Positions 27,008 to 36,700 of a stretch of DNA of 64,000 nt are shown one piece after another (position 1 is the stretch's first letter; the number at the start of each line of letters is the position of its first letter). Source of the stretch: Paenibacillus massiliensis subsp. panacisoli DSM 21345 (GTDB lineage Bacteria > Bacillota > Bacilli > Paenibacillales > Paenibacillaceae); NCBI RefSeq assembly GCF_000426545.1, contig NZ_AUFO01000019.1, positions 1-64,000 on the forward strand, written 5' to 3'. Under the pieces are notes generated by a model that did no database searches, was not told the DNA's origin, and saw only the letters and a program-made list of their open reading frames with translations. Position numbers and translations under genes: made by a program.

Positions 27008-27826
27008 CTATACCCCCTCAATATTTAATCTAATATATATTTCATTTAATTGTTGTATGGAAAAATTTCCTGAGTAAATCAGCCATCTAAGGGAAATAGG
27101 TAAATTTTTCAACATACCATAGTCTAAAGATTTATTTCTATTATTTAGTTGTTGAAATGCCAGTTTTTGAGCCGTACTTATATCTATCTCTTTAAATTGT
27201 GTTAGGCAAGCTTTATAGTGAAAGACTGGCTTGGTTTCAGGTAAAAACTTAAACTGATTAAGTAGAATAGTTTCATATTCTTTTTTTCTTAATATCTTAA
27301 AGATTGACTCATGATTCAGAAATGAAGAATCAATATTAGCCTTTTTTCTAACACTTAAATATTTCCTCTTGTTTAGTACAATAATGCCTACATTCGGACA
27401 AGTATCTTTTAAAAGCTTGTAAACCGGATAGTAATTTTTTTCTGAAGTTACAACATACACTTCGTTAAATACAGTATAATAGTCATTAATCTGATAAATC
27501 AATCTATCCAGATTATCTAAATCAGTTTTTATTTCAAATACAGTTCCATTAGAATGATTTATTAAAACAAAATCTGCTTTAGAATTATTAATAACCACTT
27601 CGCTAAAAGCGGCAGATGTATTTAGACTGTATTTACCTAATATAAATTTGTTAAACAAGATATTTTTAAAGAAAAATTCATTTCTATAGTTGTCACTCAA
27701 TAATTGGTAATTTTTTTCCACCTCATACAAATAGATAATAGGCTTAAAATCACTTGAGAAAACAGCATCAACTAGAGCCTTCCTTGTAAAAAATTTATTC
27801 AAATAACCATAATCCACTTTTATCAC
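27008..27826 (-). CDS. sce7726-family protein with PD-(D/E)xK nuclease signature
   Basis: 272 residues, GTG start three nt after AAGGAA; a second GTG three codons on is possible. The core reads FSEVVINNSKADFVL ... TVFEIKTDLDNL ... YQINDYY, giving Glu76, Asp85, Glu98-x-Lys100 and Gln112: the arrangement of PD-(D/E)xK phosphodiesterases. First gene of the three-gene operon. Strongly AT-rich. Family members are uncharacterised but often occur beside a beta-family protein. It probably cleaves or binds nucleic acid. Confidence 0.78.
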   Translation of the reverse strand: MIKVDYGYLNKFFTRKALVDAVFSSDFKPIIYLYEVEKNYQLLSDNYRNEFFFKNILFNKFILGKYSLNTSAAFSEVVINNSKADFVLINHSNGTVFEIKTDLDNLDRLIYQINDYYTVFNEVYVVTSEKNYYPVYKLLKDTCPNVGIIVLNKRKYLSVRKKANIDSSFLNHESIFKILRKKEYETILLNQFKFLPETKPVFHYKACLTQFKEIDISTAQKLAFQQLNNRNKSLDYGMLKNLPISLRWLIYSGNFSIQQLNEIYIRLNIEGV

Positions 27827-28330
27827 ACTTTCCTTACTACTTTTTATTACCTAATATTATTTACATATCCTTTGCTTATATCCGCCCCCTGTTAACTTAT
27901 AATAAAAATTCGACATTATCAAACAGTTTCCTCTATTGATAGTTAAGGGTATTAAGTTATTCTCAGCGACAGAGATATTGGATAATAAATCAATACCTTA
28001 TTATCCTAATCATGTACGTACATTAAAATCAGAAAATTTTGGTACGGATAGAACGAGGGTAAACTTCTTGCTTGATATGAAAACGGATTGATTCGGCACT
28101 GGGTGGGGTCTGTATTAACAAGGACTTACTAAGTCCCTAATCACGTTCCGGAATACAAACCAGATGCCATGCTTTTCTCATTCCAGTTCTCATAATACAC
28201 AATTACGAGAATTAAACCTAAGCATATATAAACACCCTCAACAGCTATTCAATTTTAAAAAAGATAGAATTAATGGTTTTGGTCGTGTTTTGAATTATTC
28301 CCAAAAACCCTGAATGAAAATTCCAACAAC
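27827..28330. other. Non-coding gap between the island operon and groEL
   Basis: About 500 bp, AT-rich, with no gene I can support. It contains the 12-bp perfect palindrome ATGTACGTACAT (28012-28023). It must hold the promoter of the sce7726-led operon near its left end, but no clear -35/-10 pair stands out. In relatives such as Bacillus cereus guaA lies right after groEL (from memory); no guaA sequence is visible in this gap. Confidence 0.5.
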
Positions 28331-28369
28331 AAAAAGACCACTCCTTAAGAAATATAAGAAGTGGTCTTT
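28331..28369 (-). terminator. Terminator of the groESL operon
   Basis: Minus-strand AAAGACCACTTCTTA (28355-28369) pairs with TAAGGAGTGGTCTTT (28333-28347), then TTTTT; 103 bp past the groEL stop codon. Confidence 0.85.
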
Positions 28370-28471
28370 GCTTCATTTATAACTCGTAACAGTGTCTGCT
28401 TCACAAATCCTCGATCATTTGACCAAAAATCCACTCCGCTAGACGCGGTATTACAGGCTTTTCAGCCCTTA

Positions 28472-30118
<1,647 letters not shown>

Positions 30119-30190
30119 CTATGGATTATAAATTAACGTTCAATTCCTATATTCAGGTTGAACCGGATATATCCTTATGCTGATACACCG

Positions 30191-30472
30191 TTAACCAATG
30201 ATCGCGTGAATGTCGCTTTCTTTCATAATCAAATACTCTTTACCTTCGTATTTGATTTCTGTTCCGGCGTACTTCGAGAAAATGACTCGATCGCCTTCCT
30301 TCACTTCCAGAGGAATGCGGACACCGTCTTTCAATGCGCCAGCACCGACCGCAATGATTTTACCTTCTTGCGGCTTCTCTTTAGCGGAGTCAGGCAGGAC
30401 AATTCCGAAGGAAGTTGTCTGTTCTTGTTCGATCGCTTCCACCAATACGCGTTCACCCAAAGGTTTGATCAT
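30191..30472 (-). CDS. groES: Co-chaperonin GroES (Hsp10)
   Basis: 93 residues: [18 protein letters not shown] at the start, mobile loop [16 protein letters not shown] and [16 protein letters not shown]. Heptameric lid of GroEL. The ATG follows AAGGAGG. First gene of the heat-shock operon. Confidence 0.98.
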   Translation of the reverse strand: MIKPLGERVLVEAIEQEQTTSFGIVLPDSAKEKPQEGKIIAVGAGALKDGVRIPLEVKEGDRVIFSKYAGTEIKYEGKEYLIMKESDIHAIIG

Positions 30473-30528
30473 GAAAAAATAGCCTCCTTATTCAAATGTT
30501 CTGGATTATAGGGTTGTTGGTCTATGTA

Positions 30529-30555
30529 TTAGCACTCAACAACGTTTAGTGCTAA
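30529..30555. promoter_or_regulatory. CIRCE element (HrcA operator)
   Basis: TTAGCACTC, nine-base spacer, TAGTGCTAA: the canonical inverted repeat with a single mismatch in the right arm. It lies between the groE promoter and the groES ribosome site, so HrcA should repress the operon until heat or misfolding titrates GroEL. Confidence 0.95.
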
Positions 30556-30566
30556 CAACCAATTTC

Positions 30567-30595
30567 ATAATACTCAACTTGGGATTCAATTTCAA
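30567..30595 (-). promoter_or_regulatory. Sigma-A promoter of groESL
   Basis: TTGAAA (30590-30595), 17-nt spacer, TATTAT (30567-30572) on the minus strand. The expected transcription start falls at the edge of the CIRCE element, as in other CIRCE-controlled groE operons. Confidence 0.8.
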
Positions 30596-30774
30596 GTGCT
30601 TAAGGTCATTTTTATTGAAGATTTTTGCAAAAATCCAGCAAGTCCACCAACCCCACTCCATTGTACCCAATTCTAGTCTATCTATGCCAATCGCCTGATT
30701 CTACCGAGAGACAAGCTCCTAATAAGATCATTATTGTACTTCACTGTTTTTTATTCCCTTTAACTTTATTACTT

Positions 30775-31779
30775 CTAAACTTTATTCCCTCCAAGATCCT
30801 CATCCCTCTCCTCATCTGCACGCTGCTGCCTCCGATAGACAAGAGAGGACACGAGTATGCTTCCCTCATAAAGCAGTAGTAGGGGCACAGTGACGAGAAG
30901 ATCGGATACCAGATCTGGCGGTGTAATGACAACTGCAATAAATACCAGACCGAAATAAGCAAAACGCCGCACCTTACGCAAACGCGACGGATTCATGATG
31001 CGAATCGCCGTCAAAAACATAATGACTAACGGAAGCTCGAATAACAAAGCCACAGGCAGCACGATGTTAAACAGGAATCCAAAATACTGCATGACTCCAT
31101 AAGTCTCCTGCAGGCCCATACTGCGGTTCACAGAGGTTGTAAAAGCCAGAGCCATCGGGTAGATGACACCATAAGCGAACAGGGCTCCACCTACGAACAG
31201 CAAGAACACATATGGAATATAACGCAGGGCCGCAGAGCGCTCCTGCTGTCGTAGTCCAGGACCCACGAAGCGCCATAGCTGATACAGCGCAAAGGGCAAA
31301 GTAGCGCCTACAGCGAATATGAACGAAATCTTCACATAGATGCTGATTCCATCCCATACCGAGAGTGCGTTCAGCTCCAGATCAGACGGAAAGCGCTTGG
31401 TAAGAAGATAACGGTACACTGGGGCGGCTGCATACAGACCACCAATTAACGTGCCTACCAGCACAAGCAACACCCATATGATTCTCCGCCTTAGCTCCGT
31501 CAGATGCTCAGTCAGGGACAGTAGCTCCTCGTAGGTCTCATTTGTACTCTGAATGTACGATCTTGGCTTCCCGCTCTGCAGTCGAGCTTGCCGTAGAAGA
31601 CGCTCTTGCTCCAGGCTTGGCTGCTGCCTAGCTTGGTCTGTCTCACTATGCTGCTCTTCCTCCTGAACTTCTTCTTGTGCTTTCTCCAGGACTTCCTCTT
31701 GCCCTTTCTTCTGGGCTTCGTTAGGGCCTGTTCCCTGTCCTGCTTCCTGACGATCTTGCTGCTTCTGCTCCTTGTCCAA
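30775..31779 (-). CDS. tatC: Twin-arginine translocase subunit TatC with long charged N-terminus
   Basis: 334 residues from a TTG start with a near-perfect GGGAGG site seven to eight nt upstream. Residues about 85-320 are a normal TatC: ELRRRIIW before helix 1 and six membrane helices. The first 80 or so residues form a Gln/Glu/Lys-rich, probably coiled-coil or disordered extension absent from usual 240-260-residue TatC proteins; no methionine offers a shorter start. With TatA it exports folded twin-arginine proteins. It follows tatA on the same strand. Confidence 0.92.
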   Translation of the reverse strand: MDKEQKQQDRQEAGQGTGPNEAQKKGQEEVLEKAQEEVQEEEQHSETDQARQQPSLEQERLLRQARLQSGKPRSYIQSTNETYEELLSLTEHLTELRRRIIWVLLVLVGTLIGGLYAAAPVYRYLLTKRFPSDLELNALSVWDGISIYVKISFIFAVGATLPFALYQLWRFVGPGLRQQERSAALRYIPYVFLLFVGGALFAYGVIYPMALAFTTSVNRSMGLQETYGVMQYFGFLFNIVLPVALLFELPLVIMFLTAIRIMNPSRLRKVRRFAYFGLVFIAVVITPPDLVSDLLVTVPLLLLYEGSILVSSLVYRRQQRADEERDEDLGGNKV

Positions 31780-31823
31780 AGGTTAACCTCCCTCCCATCC
31801 ATCTACATACAAACCTAGACACA

Positions 31824-31849
31824 AAAATCCTCTCCACGAGGAAAGGATT
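31824..31849 (-). terminator. Hairpin terminator between tatA and tatC
   Basis: Minus-strand AATCCTTTCC (31840-31849) pairs with GGAGAGGATT (31826-31835) around TCGT and is followed by a short T run. It may act as an attenuator giving more TatA than TatC, which fits the stoichiometry of the complex. Confidence 0.7.
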
Positions 31850-31872
31850 CCGGTCATACCCTGCTGAATCGC

Positions 31873-32127
31873 TTAGGGTTCTTGTTTGTTCGCAGCTGAC
31901 TTCTGCTCCGTTGCAGACTCAGGCTTGGAGGAAGTAGCTGATGCGTGAGCTGGCTTGGATTTGTGCTCCTCGACATGCTCCTCGGCCATAAGCTCGCGCG
32001 CACCGTTCTTGAATTCTCGAAATGTTCGCCCCAGCGCTCGCCCAAGCTCAGGAAGCTTCTGAGGTCCGAACAATAGCAATGCTAGTATAATCAACAAAAT
32101 ATAGCCTGAAGCCCCGATCGTCGGCAT
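31873..32127 (-). CDS. tatA: Twin-arginine translocase subunit TatA
   Basis: 84 residues from the ATG at 32127, six nt after GGAGGA (an ATG two codons earlier is adjacent to that site). One N-terminal membrane helix (GYILLIILALLLF), the FGP hinge, amphipathic helix LPELGRALGRTFREFKNG, and a hydrophilic tail. Polymerises to form the Tat translocation pore with TatC. Confidence 0.95.
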   Translation of the reverse strand: MPTIGASGYILLIILALLLFGPQKLPELGRALGRTFREFKNGARELMAEEHVEEHKSKPAHASATSSKPESATEQKSAANKQEP

Positions 32128-32212
32128 GTCCATTCCTCCTTATCATGCAAGGCATAAGGTTAGCATCACAGCTTCATGTCCATACTCGTCATGGTCTCCT
32201 GCCGTAGAATAC

Positions 32213-32704
32213 TCAAGAGCCCTGCTTGAATTGACCCGTTACCATGAGCAAAGCTTCCGGAAGCTGATCCATGATAGCAGCCAGATTCTCATGTACTCCT
32301 TTTGGTGTACCAGGCAGGTTCACAATAAGGCTACGTCCCCGTATACCCACCGTGCCCCTGAAGAGCATGGCTGCCCGGTTCTTTTGCATAACAGATGCTC
32401 TCATTGCCTCCGCCATGCCAGGGACTTCACGCTCAATGACACGCCGGGTCGCTTCTGGAGTCACATCTCGAATGGCCAGCTCTGTTCCGCCTGTCGTCAG
32501 CACCAGGTCGGCATGAAAGTAATCTGTCATTTCAATAAGTGCCGCTATAATCTCATCCGGCTCGTCAGGCACAATGCGGTATTCCACAATCTCTCCGCCC
32601 AACTCTTCCTCGATCAGTTCACGAATGACCTGAGCACTGGTATCCTCTCGTTCCCCGCGGGCTCCTTTATCGCTGGCTGTCAGAATCGCTGTTTTCCACA
32701 ACAT
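32213..32704 (-). CDS. mogA: MogA/MoaB-family molybdenum cofactor protein
   Basis: 163 residues. Molybdopterin-binding fold with LTTGGTELAIRDVTPEATRRV and NLPGTPKGVHENL. Family members adenylylate molybdopterin before molybdate insertion, or are inactive MoaB-type variants; sequence alone does not decide. It lies between tatA and moaC, where B. subtilis has rex. Confidence 0.88.
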   Translation of the reverse strand: MLWKTAILTASDKGARGEREDTSAQVIRELIEEELGGEIVEYRIVPDEPDEIIAALIEMTDYFHADLVLTTGGTELAIRDVTPEATRRVIEREVPGMAEAMRASVMQKNRAAMLFRGTVGIRGRSLIVNLPGTPKGVHENLAAIMDQLPEALLMVTGQFKQGS

Positions 32705-32846
32705 AAGATCACCCTTCTCCTATGTTCAGCATCTACAGCCCGTAGGCTGAAGTGCCGATTTTTGTATCCTATCCCGTTCTTTGCGACCATACAGTACTTC
32801 AAAGCCCCAGTCTGCCAGATTTCGGAGATATAGATCATATAGCTAG

Positions 32847-33323
32847 TTATTCACCACGCTGAAAATCCCCGCTCTTGCCTCCGGTCTTGGATTGCAGCAT
32901 GGTCGGGCCGATCACAATATCCTTCTGCAGTGCCTTGCACATATCATAGACGGTCAGAGCAGCCGCAGAAGCTGCAGTCAAGGCCTCCATCTCTACTCCC
33001 GTCTTACCTTCAGTCTTAACCTCCGCTTCAATATAGAGGATATCCTCACCATTGTCGCTGAAGTTAATATTCACGCCTGTCAGGGCCAACGGATGACACA
33101 TCGGAATCCAATCGGAGGTCTTCTTGGCTCCCTGTATACCAGCTACCTGCGCAACCGCCAGCACATCACCCTTCTTCACAGCCCCTTCACGTATTGCTCG
33201 CAAGGTAGATGGAGCCATTGTAAGACTCGTAACGGCTACGGCGGTACGCACACTGGGTGTCTTCCCTGATATATCTACCATCCGCGCGCGCCCTTGATCA
33301 TTAAAATGGGTAAAAGACTCCAC
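32847..33323 (-). CDS. moaC: Cyclic pyranopterin monophosphate synthase
   Basis: 158 residues with a GTG start four nt after AAGGTGA. Family core intact: [20 protein letters not shown] and [26 protein letters not shown], with the active-site Lys and His residues. Converts the MoaA product to cyclic pyranopterin monophosphate in molybdenum cofactor synthesis. 18 bp separate it from the upstream cyclo-ligase gene. Confidence 0.95.
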   Translation of the reverse strand: MESFTHFNDQGRARMVDISGKTPSVRTAVAVTSLTMAPSTLRAIREGAVKKGDVLAVAQVAGIQGAKKTSDWIPMCHPLALTGVNINFSDNGEDILYIEAEVKTEGKTGVEMEALTAASAAALTVYDMCKALQKDIVIGPTMLQSKTGGKSGDFQRGE

Positions 33324-33341
33324 CCCGTCACCTTCCCTTGA

Positions 33342-33974
33342 TTATCTTGTCGTACTAATACTGCCATCACTCGTGAAAATGAAATCCAGCCTGAGATCCG
33401 TACTCTCCATCGGTACATGTGCAATGAGTTGCTCTGGAAAGGCGAGCGCAACATAACAAGGCTTGTCCGTCTGTTCAGAACGGGCTTGCCCCACAACGTT
33501 AGCAAAGCGATCATAATATCCGCCTCCATAGCCCATCCTGCCTCCACTCTGATCAAAGGCCAAACCTGGTACGACTACCCAGCTCACCTCTCCCCATTGC
33601 TTCCGAGGCCAAAGTGGACAATGCTCAGCAGGCTCCAAAATCCCCCAAGCTCCTGGCACCAGATCGGATGGACTCCTGATCTCGCGCAGCTCTAATGTAT
33701 GTGCTTCTTGCAGTACCTTCGGTGCCAGCACCAGATCGCCTTTGCTCCAGCCATGTTGAATGAGCTCCAGCGTCGAAATCTCGCTACCGTAGGGTATGTA
33801 GCTGAACAGCGTGAGTCTGCCACCTCCGCTGCGTACACGCAGCTCCTCCCAGGCCTGAATCGCATGCTGACAAGCCACACTGGAGTCCACTGCGTGAGCA
33901 TCCTTAGCCCTTGCGTTCCTGAGCTGTCTCTGCTGGGCTCGTATGCTGGCCTTGATTCGGCTGATATCCGTCAT
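33342..33974 (-). CDS. 5-formyltetrahydrofolate cyclo-ligase
   Basis: 210 residues from the ATG at 33974, eight nt after AAAGGA; a start nine codons upstream has no ribosome site. ATP-dependent enzyme making 5,10-methenyl-THF from 5-formyl-THF. Signature VPGLAFDQSGGRMGYGGGYYDRF (positions about 140-165) carries the phosphate-binding loop, and the N-terminal basic helix (KASIRAQQRQLR) is typical. It leads the moaC-mogA run. Confidence 0.93.
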   Translation of the reverse strand: MTDISRIKASIRAQQRQLRNARAKDAHAVDSSVACQHAIQAWEELRVRSGGGRLTLFSYIPYGSEISTLELIQHGWSKGDLVLAPKVLQEAHTLELREIRSPSDLVPGAWGILEPAEHCPLWPRKQWGEVSWVVVPGLAFDQSGGRMGYGGGYYDRFANVVGQARSEQTDKPCYVALAFPEQLIAHVPMESTDLRLDFIFTSDGSISTTR

Positions 33975-34176
33975 GAAGCAGTTCCTTTCGTTCTTGTCCA
34001 TGCTGCCTGATCATAGTCTCTAAACATTCTACTTGTAGTGTATCATTGATTGTGGAAAATAACCACAAGCCCGGTGCCTCAAGCCGCCGCTGCTGTGCAT
34101 TCCGTAGGATTTCATGTACACTGGTAATAGGTCTGCCGTTAGCAGACGCAATTTGTGATGGAGGAATAGAATCGTT

Positions 34177-36126
34177 ATGCTGCTGCAAGTATCTGGCATT
34201 ACAAAAGCATATGAAGTTGACCCTATTCTGGACGGGGTTAATCTGCAAGTTCTTGAACGCGAACGGATTGGCCTCGTTGGTGTGAACGGCGCGGGCAAAT
34301 CCACCCTGCTGAAAATCATTGCAGGAGAGCTGTCTTATGATGCAGGACAAATATACAAATCCAAAGAGACCCGGATCGGATATCTGGCGCAAAATAGCGG
34401 ACTGGATTCTCAAAGATCCATCTGGGAAGAAATGCTGCGTGTATTCGATACGCTCGTGACCGCAGAGGCTGAATTGCGGCAAATGGAGCAGGAGATTGCA
34501 GAACAGGCACAGGACCAATCTGCCAAGGCCTACGAGGAGCTGCTGGAGCGCTACGCTCGCAAGTCCGACTGGTTCAAGGATCAGGGCGGTTATGAGATGG
34601 AGACTCGCATTCGCAGCGTACTGCACGGAATGGGCTTCGGTAGCTTCGCTCCGGATACCCCAATTTCAACGCTAAGCGGAGGTCAGAAGACCCGTCTGGC
34701 ACTAGCCCGCATCTTGCTGCAGGCACCTGATCTGCTCATGCTTGATGAGCCTACCAACTATCTCGACATTCAGACCCTGACCTGGCTGGAGGATTATCTC
34801 CGTGCCTATCCTGGCGCCTTGCTTGTCGTATCCCATGACCGTTACTTTCTGGATAGGCTCGTCACGACCATTGTCGAGATCGAGCGACATCAATCCACTC
34901 GTTATACCGGCAATTATTCTCGTTATATTGAGCTGAAGGCTGCCGAGTACGAGGCACAGATGAAGCAGTTCGAGAAGCAACAGGTCGAGATTGCCAAGCT
35001 TGAGGACTTTATTCAGAAAAATCTTGTACGTGCCTCCACGACCAAGCGTGCCCAGAGTCGCCGAAAAGCACTTGAAAAAATGGATCGAATGGATAAGCCA
35101 GCAGGCGAGCTGAAGAAGGCGCATTTTTCCTTCGACATCCAGTACATGTCGGGCAAGGACGTGCTGACAGCCGAGAACCTCTCCGTCGAGTTCCAGCAGG
35201 GACAACCTCTGTTCAGGAATGTATCGTTCCAGCTCTGGCGCGGAGACACGGTGGCTCTGATCGGACCGAATGGAGTCGGTAAGTCCACCCTACTAAAATG
35301 TCTGACAGACTCCCTTCGTCCCAATCAGGGGGCCATTCATTGGGGAAGCAAGATCAAGATCGGTTATTATGATCAGGAGCATACCAGTCTGAATCCCAGC
35401 AATACCGTATTGGAGGAGCTGTGGAGTGAGTATCCGCATCTGGAAGAGGCTCGAATTCGTACGGTGCTTGGGAACTTTCTTTTTAGTGGAGAAGACGTAC
35501 TGAAGAAGGTATCCACCTTGAGTGGTGGGGAGAAGGCCCGTCTCTCACTCTCGAAGCTGATGCTGCGAGAAGCCAACATGCTGATTCTTGACGAGCCTAC
35601 GAACCATCTGGACTTGTTCAGTCGCGAGGTACTGGAGGCTGCATTGCTGGATTATGAGGGAACATTACTATTCATCTCCCATGACCGTTATTTCCTGAAT
35701 AAAATGGCTGAACGGGTCATTGAGCTGCATCCAGAAGGTATGGAGCAATTCCTGGGGAACTATGACGATTATGTGGCCAAGAAGCTGGAGCTTAAGGAGA
35801 TTGCCATGGAAAATGCCTCCTCGGCCAATAACAGCAAGACCGCTACCGCGTCCAGTCCGTCTGATGCGGACAAGAACGGAGCAACCTCCTATGCAGCCGG
35901 AAAGCAGGCCAAGAGTGAGGAACGCAGCCGTCAGCGTAAGGTCGAGGCCTATGAGCAGCAGATCGCCGAGCTGGAGGAGACAATTCACGCCTTGGAGCTG
36001 GAGATGGCCTCGCCTGAGGTATATCAGGATTACGAAGCTCTGCAGGCCATTCAGAGTAAGCTTGAGGAGCGGAAGCAGGAGCTTACAGAAGTGTACTCAG
36101 CTTGGGAGCAGCTCCTAGGAGAATAA
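34177..36126 (+). CDS. ydiF: ABC-F family ATPase (YdiF-like)
   Basis: 649 residues, two ABC ATPase domains on one chain with no membrane part. Walker A GVNGAGKST (35-43) and GPNGVGKST; signatures LSGGQKTRLALARILL and LSGGEKARLSLSKLML, each followed by LDEPTN. The ABC-F linker lies between the domains and a C-terminal coiled coil (about 570-645) ends the protein. ABC-F proteins bind the ribosomal E site and relieve stalls; some confer antibiotic resistance, but length and position match housekeeping YdiF. Divergent from the cyclo-ligase gene. Confidence 0.9.
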   Translation: MLLQVSGITKAYEVDPILDGVNLQVLERERIGLVGVNGAGKSTLLKIIAGELSYDAGQIYKSKETRIGYLAQNSGLDSQRSIWEEMLRVFDTLVTAEAELRQMEQEIAEQAQDQSAKAYEELLERYARKSDWFKDQGGYEMETRIRSVLHGMGFGSFAPDTPISTLSGGQKTRLALARILLQAPDLLMLDEPTNYLDIQTLTWLEDYLRAYPGALLVVSHDRYFLDRLVTTIVEIERHQSTRYTGNYSRYIELKAAEYEAQMKQFEKQQVEIAKLEDFIQKNLVRASTTKRAQSRRKALEKMDRMDKPAGELKKAHFSFDIQYMSGKDVLTAENLSVEFQQGQPLFRNVSFQLWRGDTVALIGPNGVGKSTLLKCLTDSLRPNQGAIHWGSKIKIGYYDQEHTSLNPSNTVLEELWSEYPHLEEARIRTVLGNFLFSGEDVLKKVSTLSGGEKARLSLSKLMLREANMLILDEPTNHLDLFSREVLEAALLDYEGTLLFISHDRYFLNKMAERVIELHPEGMEQFLGNYDDYVAKKLELKEIAMENASSANNSKTATASSPSDADKNGATSYAAGKQAKSEERSRQRKVEAYEQQIAELEETIHALELEMASPEVYQDYEALQAIQSKLEERKQELTEVYSAWEQLLGE

Positions 36127-36193
36127 ATCTGTCGCAGTGTAAACGATGTGTAAAAAAAACGACAAATTTTATTACCGCCGTCTGTACACAAAG

Positions 36194-36442
36194 TTATTCA
36201 CATTAAAACTGCATTCACAATAGATGAAAATGACCTTGATTGGTCATTTTTTTCTTTGTTATATAAGGGCTGTGTTAAGTAATCCACTCGATAACCAGTA
36301 TTATCCACCCTTTTATCCACATTATCCACAATTTTCGTCATCATTTTGTTAAGATCTATCCCCTGTGCTCCCATTCGACAAATTTCATGGCTGGCGGGCC
36401 TTTTCAGTCATTATCCACAGAAAAGCATGGATATGTGGATAA
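36194..36442. promoter_or_regulatory. DnaA-box cluster
   Basis: Four perfect TTATCCACA boxes (36313-36321, 36322-36330, 36411-36419 on plus; 36434-36442 on minus), one TTATTCACA (36194-36202) and one near-match TTATCCACC (36301-36309). Two boxes are exactly back to back. It sits in the 574-bp gap between the ABC-F gene and tsaD. I recall a DnaA-box cluster at gcp (tsaD) among the stable DnaA sites of B. subtilis, where such clusters titrate DnaA. No dnaA/dnaN gene is near, so this is not oriC. Apart from two terminators the gap holds nothing else. Confidence 0.85.
36227..36254 (+). terminator. Terminator of the ABC-F gene
   Basis: AAAATGACC (36227-36235) pairs with GGTCATTTT (36242-36250), then a T run to 36253; 100 bp past the stop codon. 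Confidence 0.8.
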
Positions 36443-36509
36443 CATTGTTAACAACTTGACAAATGTCATTGCACCAATTTCCGATTTAGGGATGGCTTTC
36501 GCGTATATT

Positions 36510-36544
36510 AAAAAAGCCTGCCGACTCTGAAAGAGACGACAGGC
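36510..36544 (-). terminator. Terminator of the tsaE-tsaB-rimI-tsaD operon
   Basis: Minus-strand GCCTGTCGTCTCT pairs with AGAGTCGGCAGGC, followed by TTTTTT; about 155 bp past the tsaD stop codon. Confidence 0.8.
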
Positions 36545-36700
36545 ACTATGTTAAATGATCAGTGATTCTATCTAAAGCTACCCTTAATCCAATCTAATTT
36601 GGAGCTTGCTTGGGTCTTAAAACCAACCTAATCAGAGTTCACAAGAAGTCCTGGATAAGCATAGTGCTCGTCTGGCCAATGCTACAGTAAAGCTTCAACG

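Noticed and set aside
33904..34626. 240-codon frame antisense to the ABC-F gene
   Set aside because: Covers the complement of Walker A and linker regions; no independent coding signal.
36194..36442. DnaA boxes as a replication origin
   Set aside because: No dnaA, dnaN, rpmH or AT-rich unwinding element nearby; gene context is tsaD/ydiF, a known place for DnaA titration sites.
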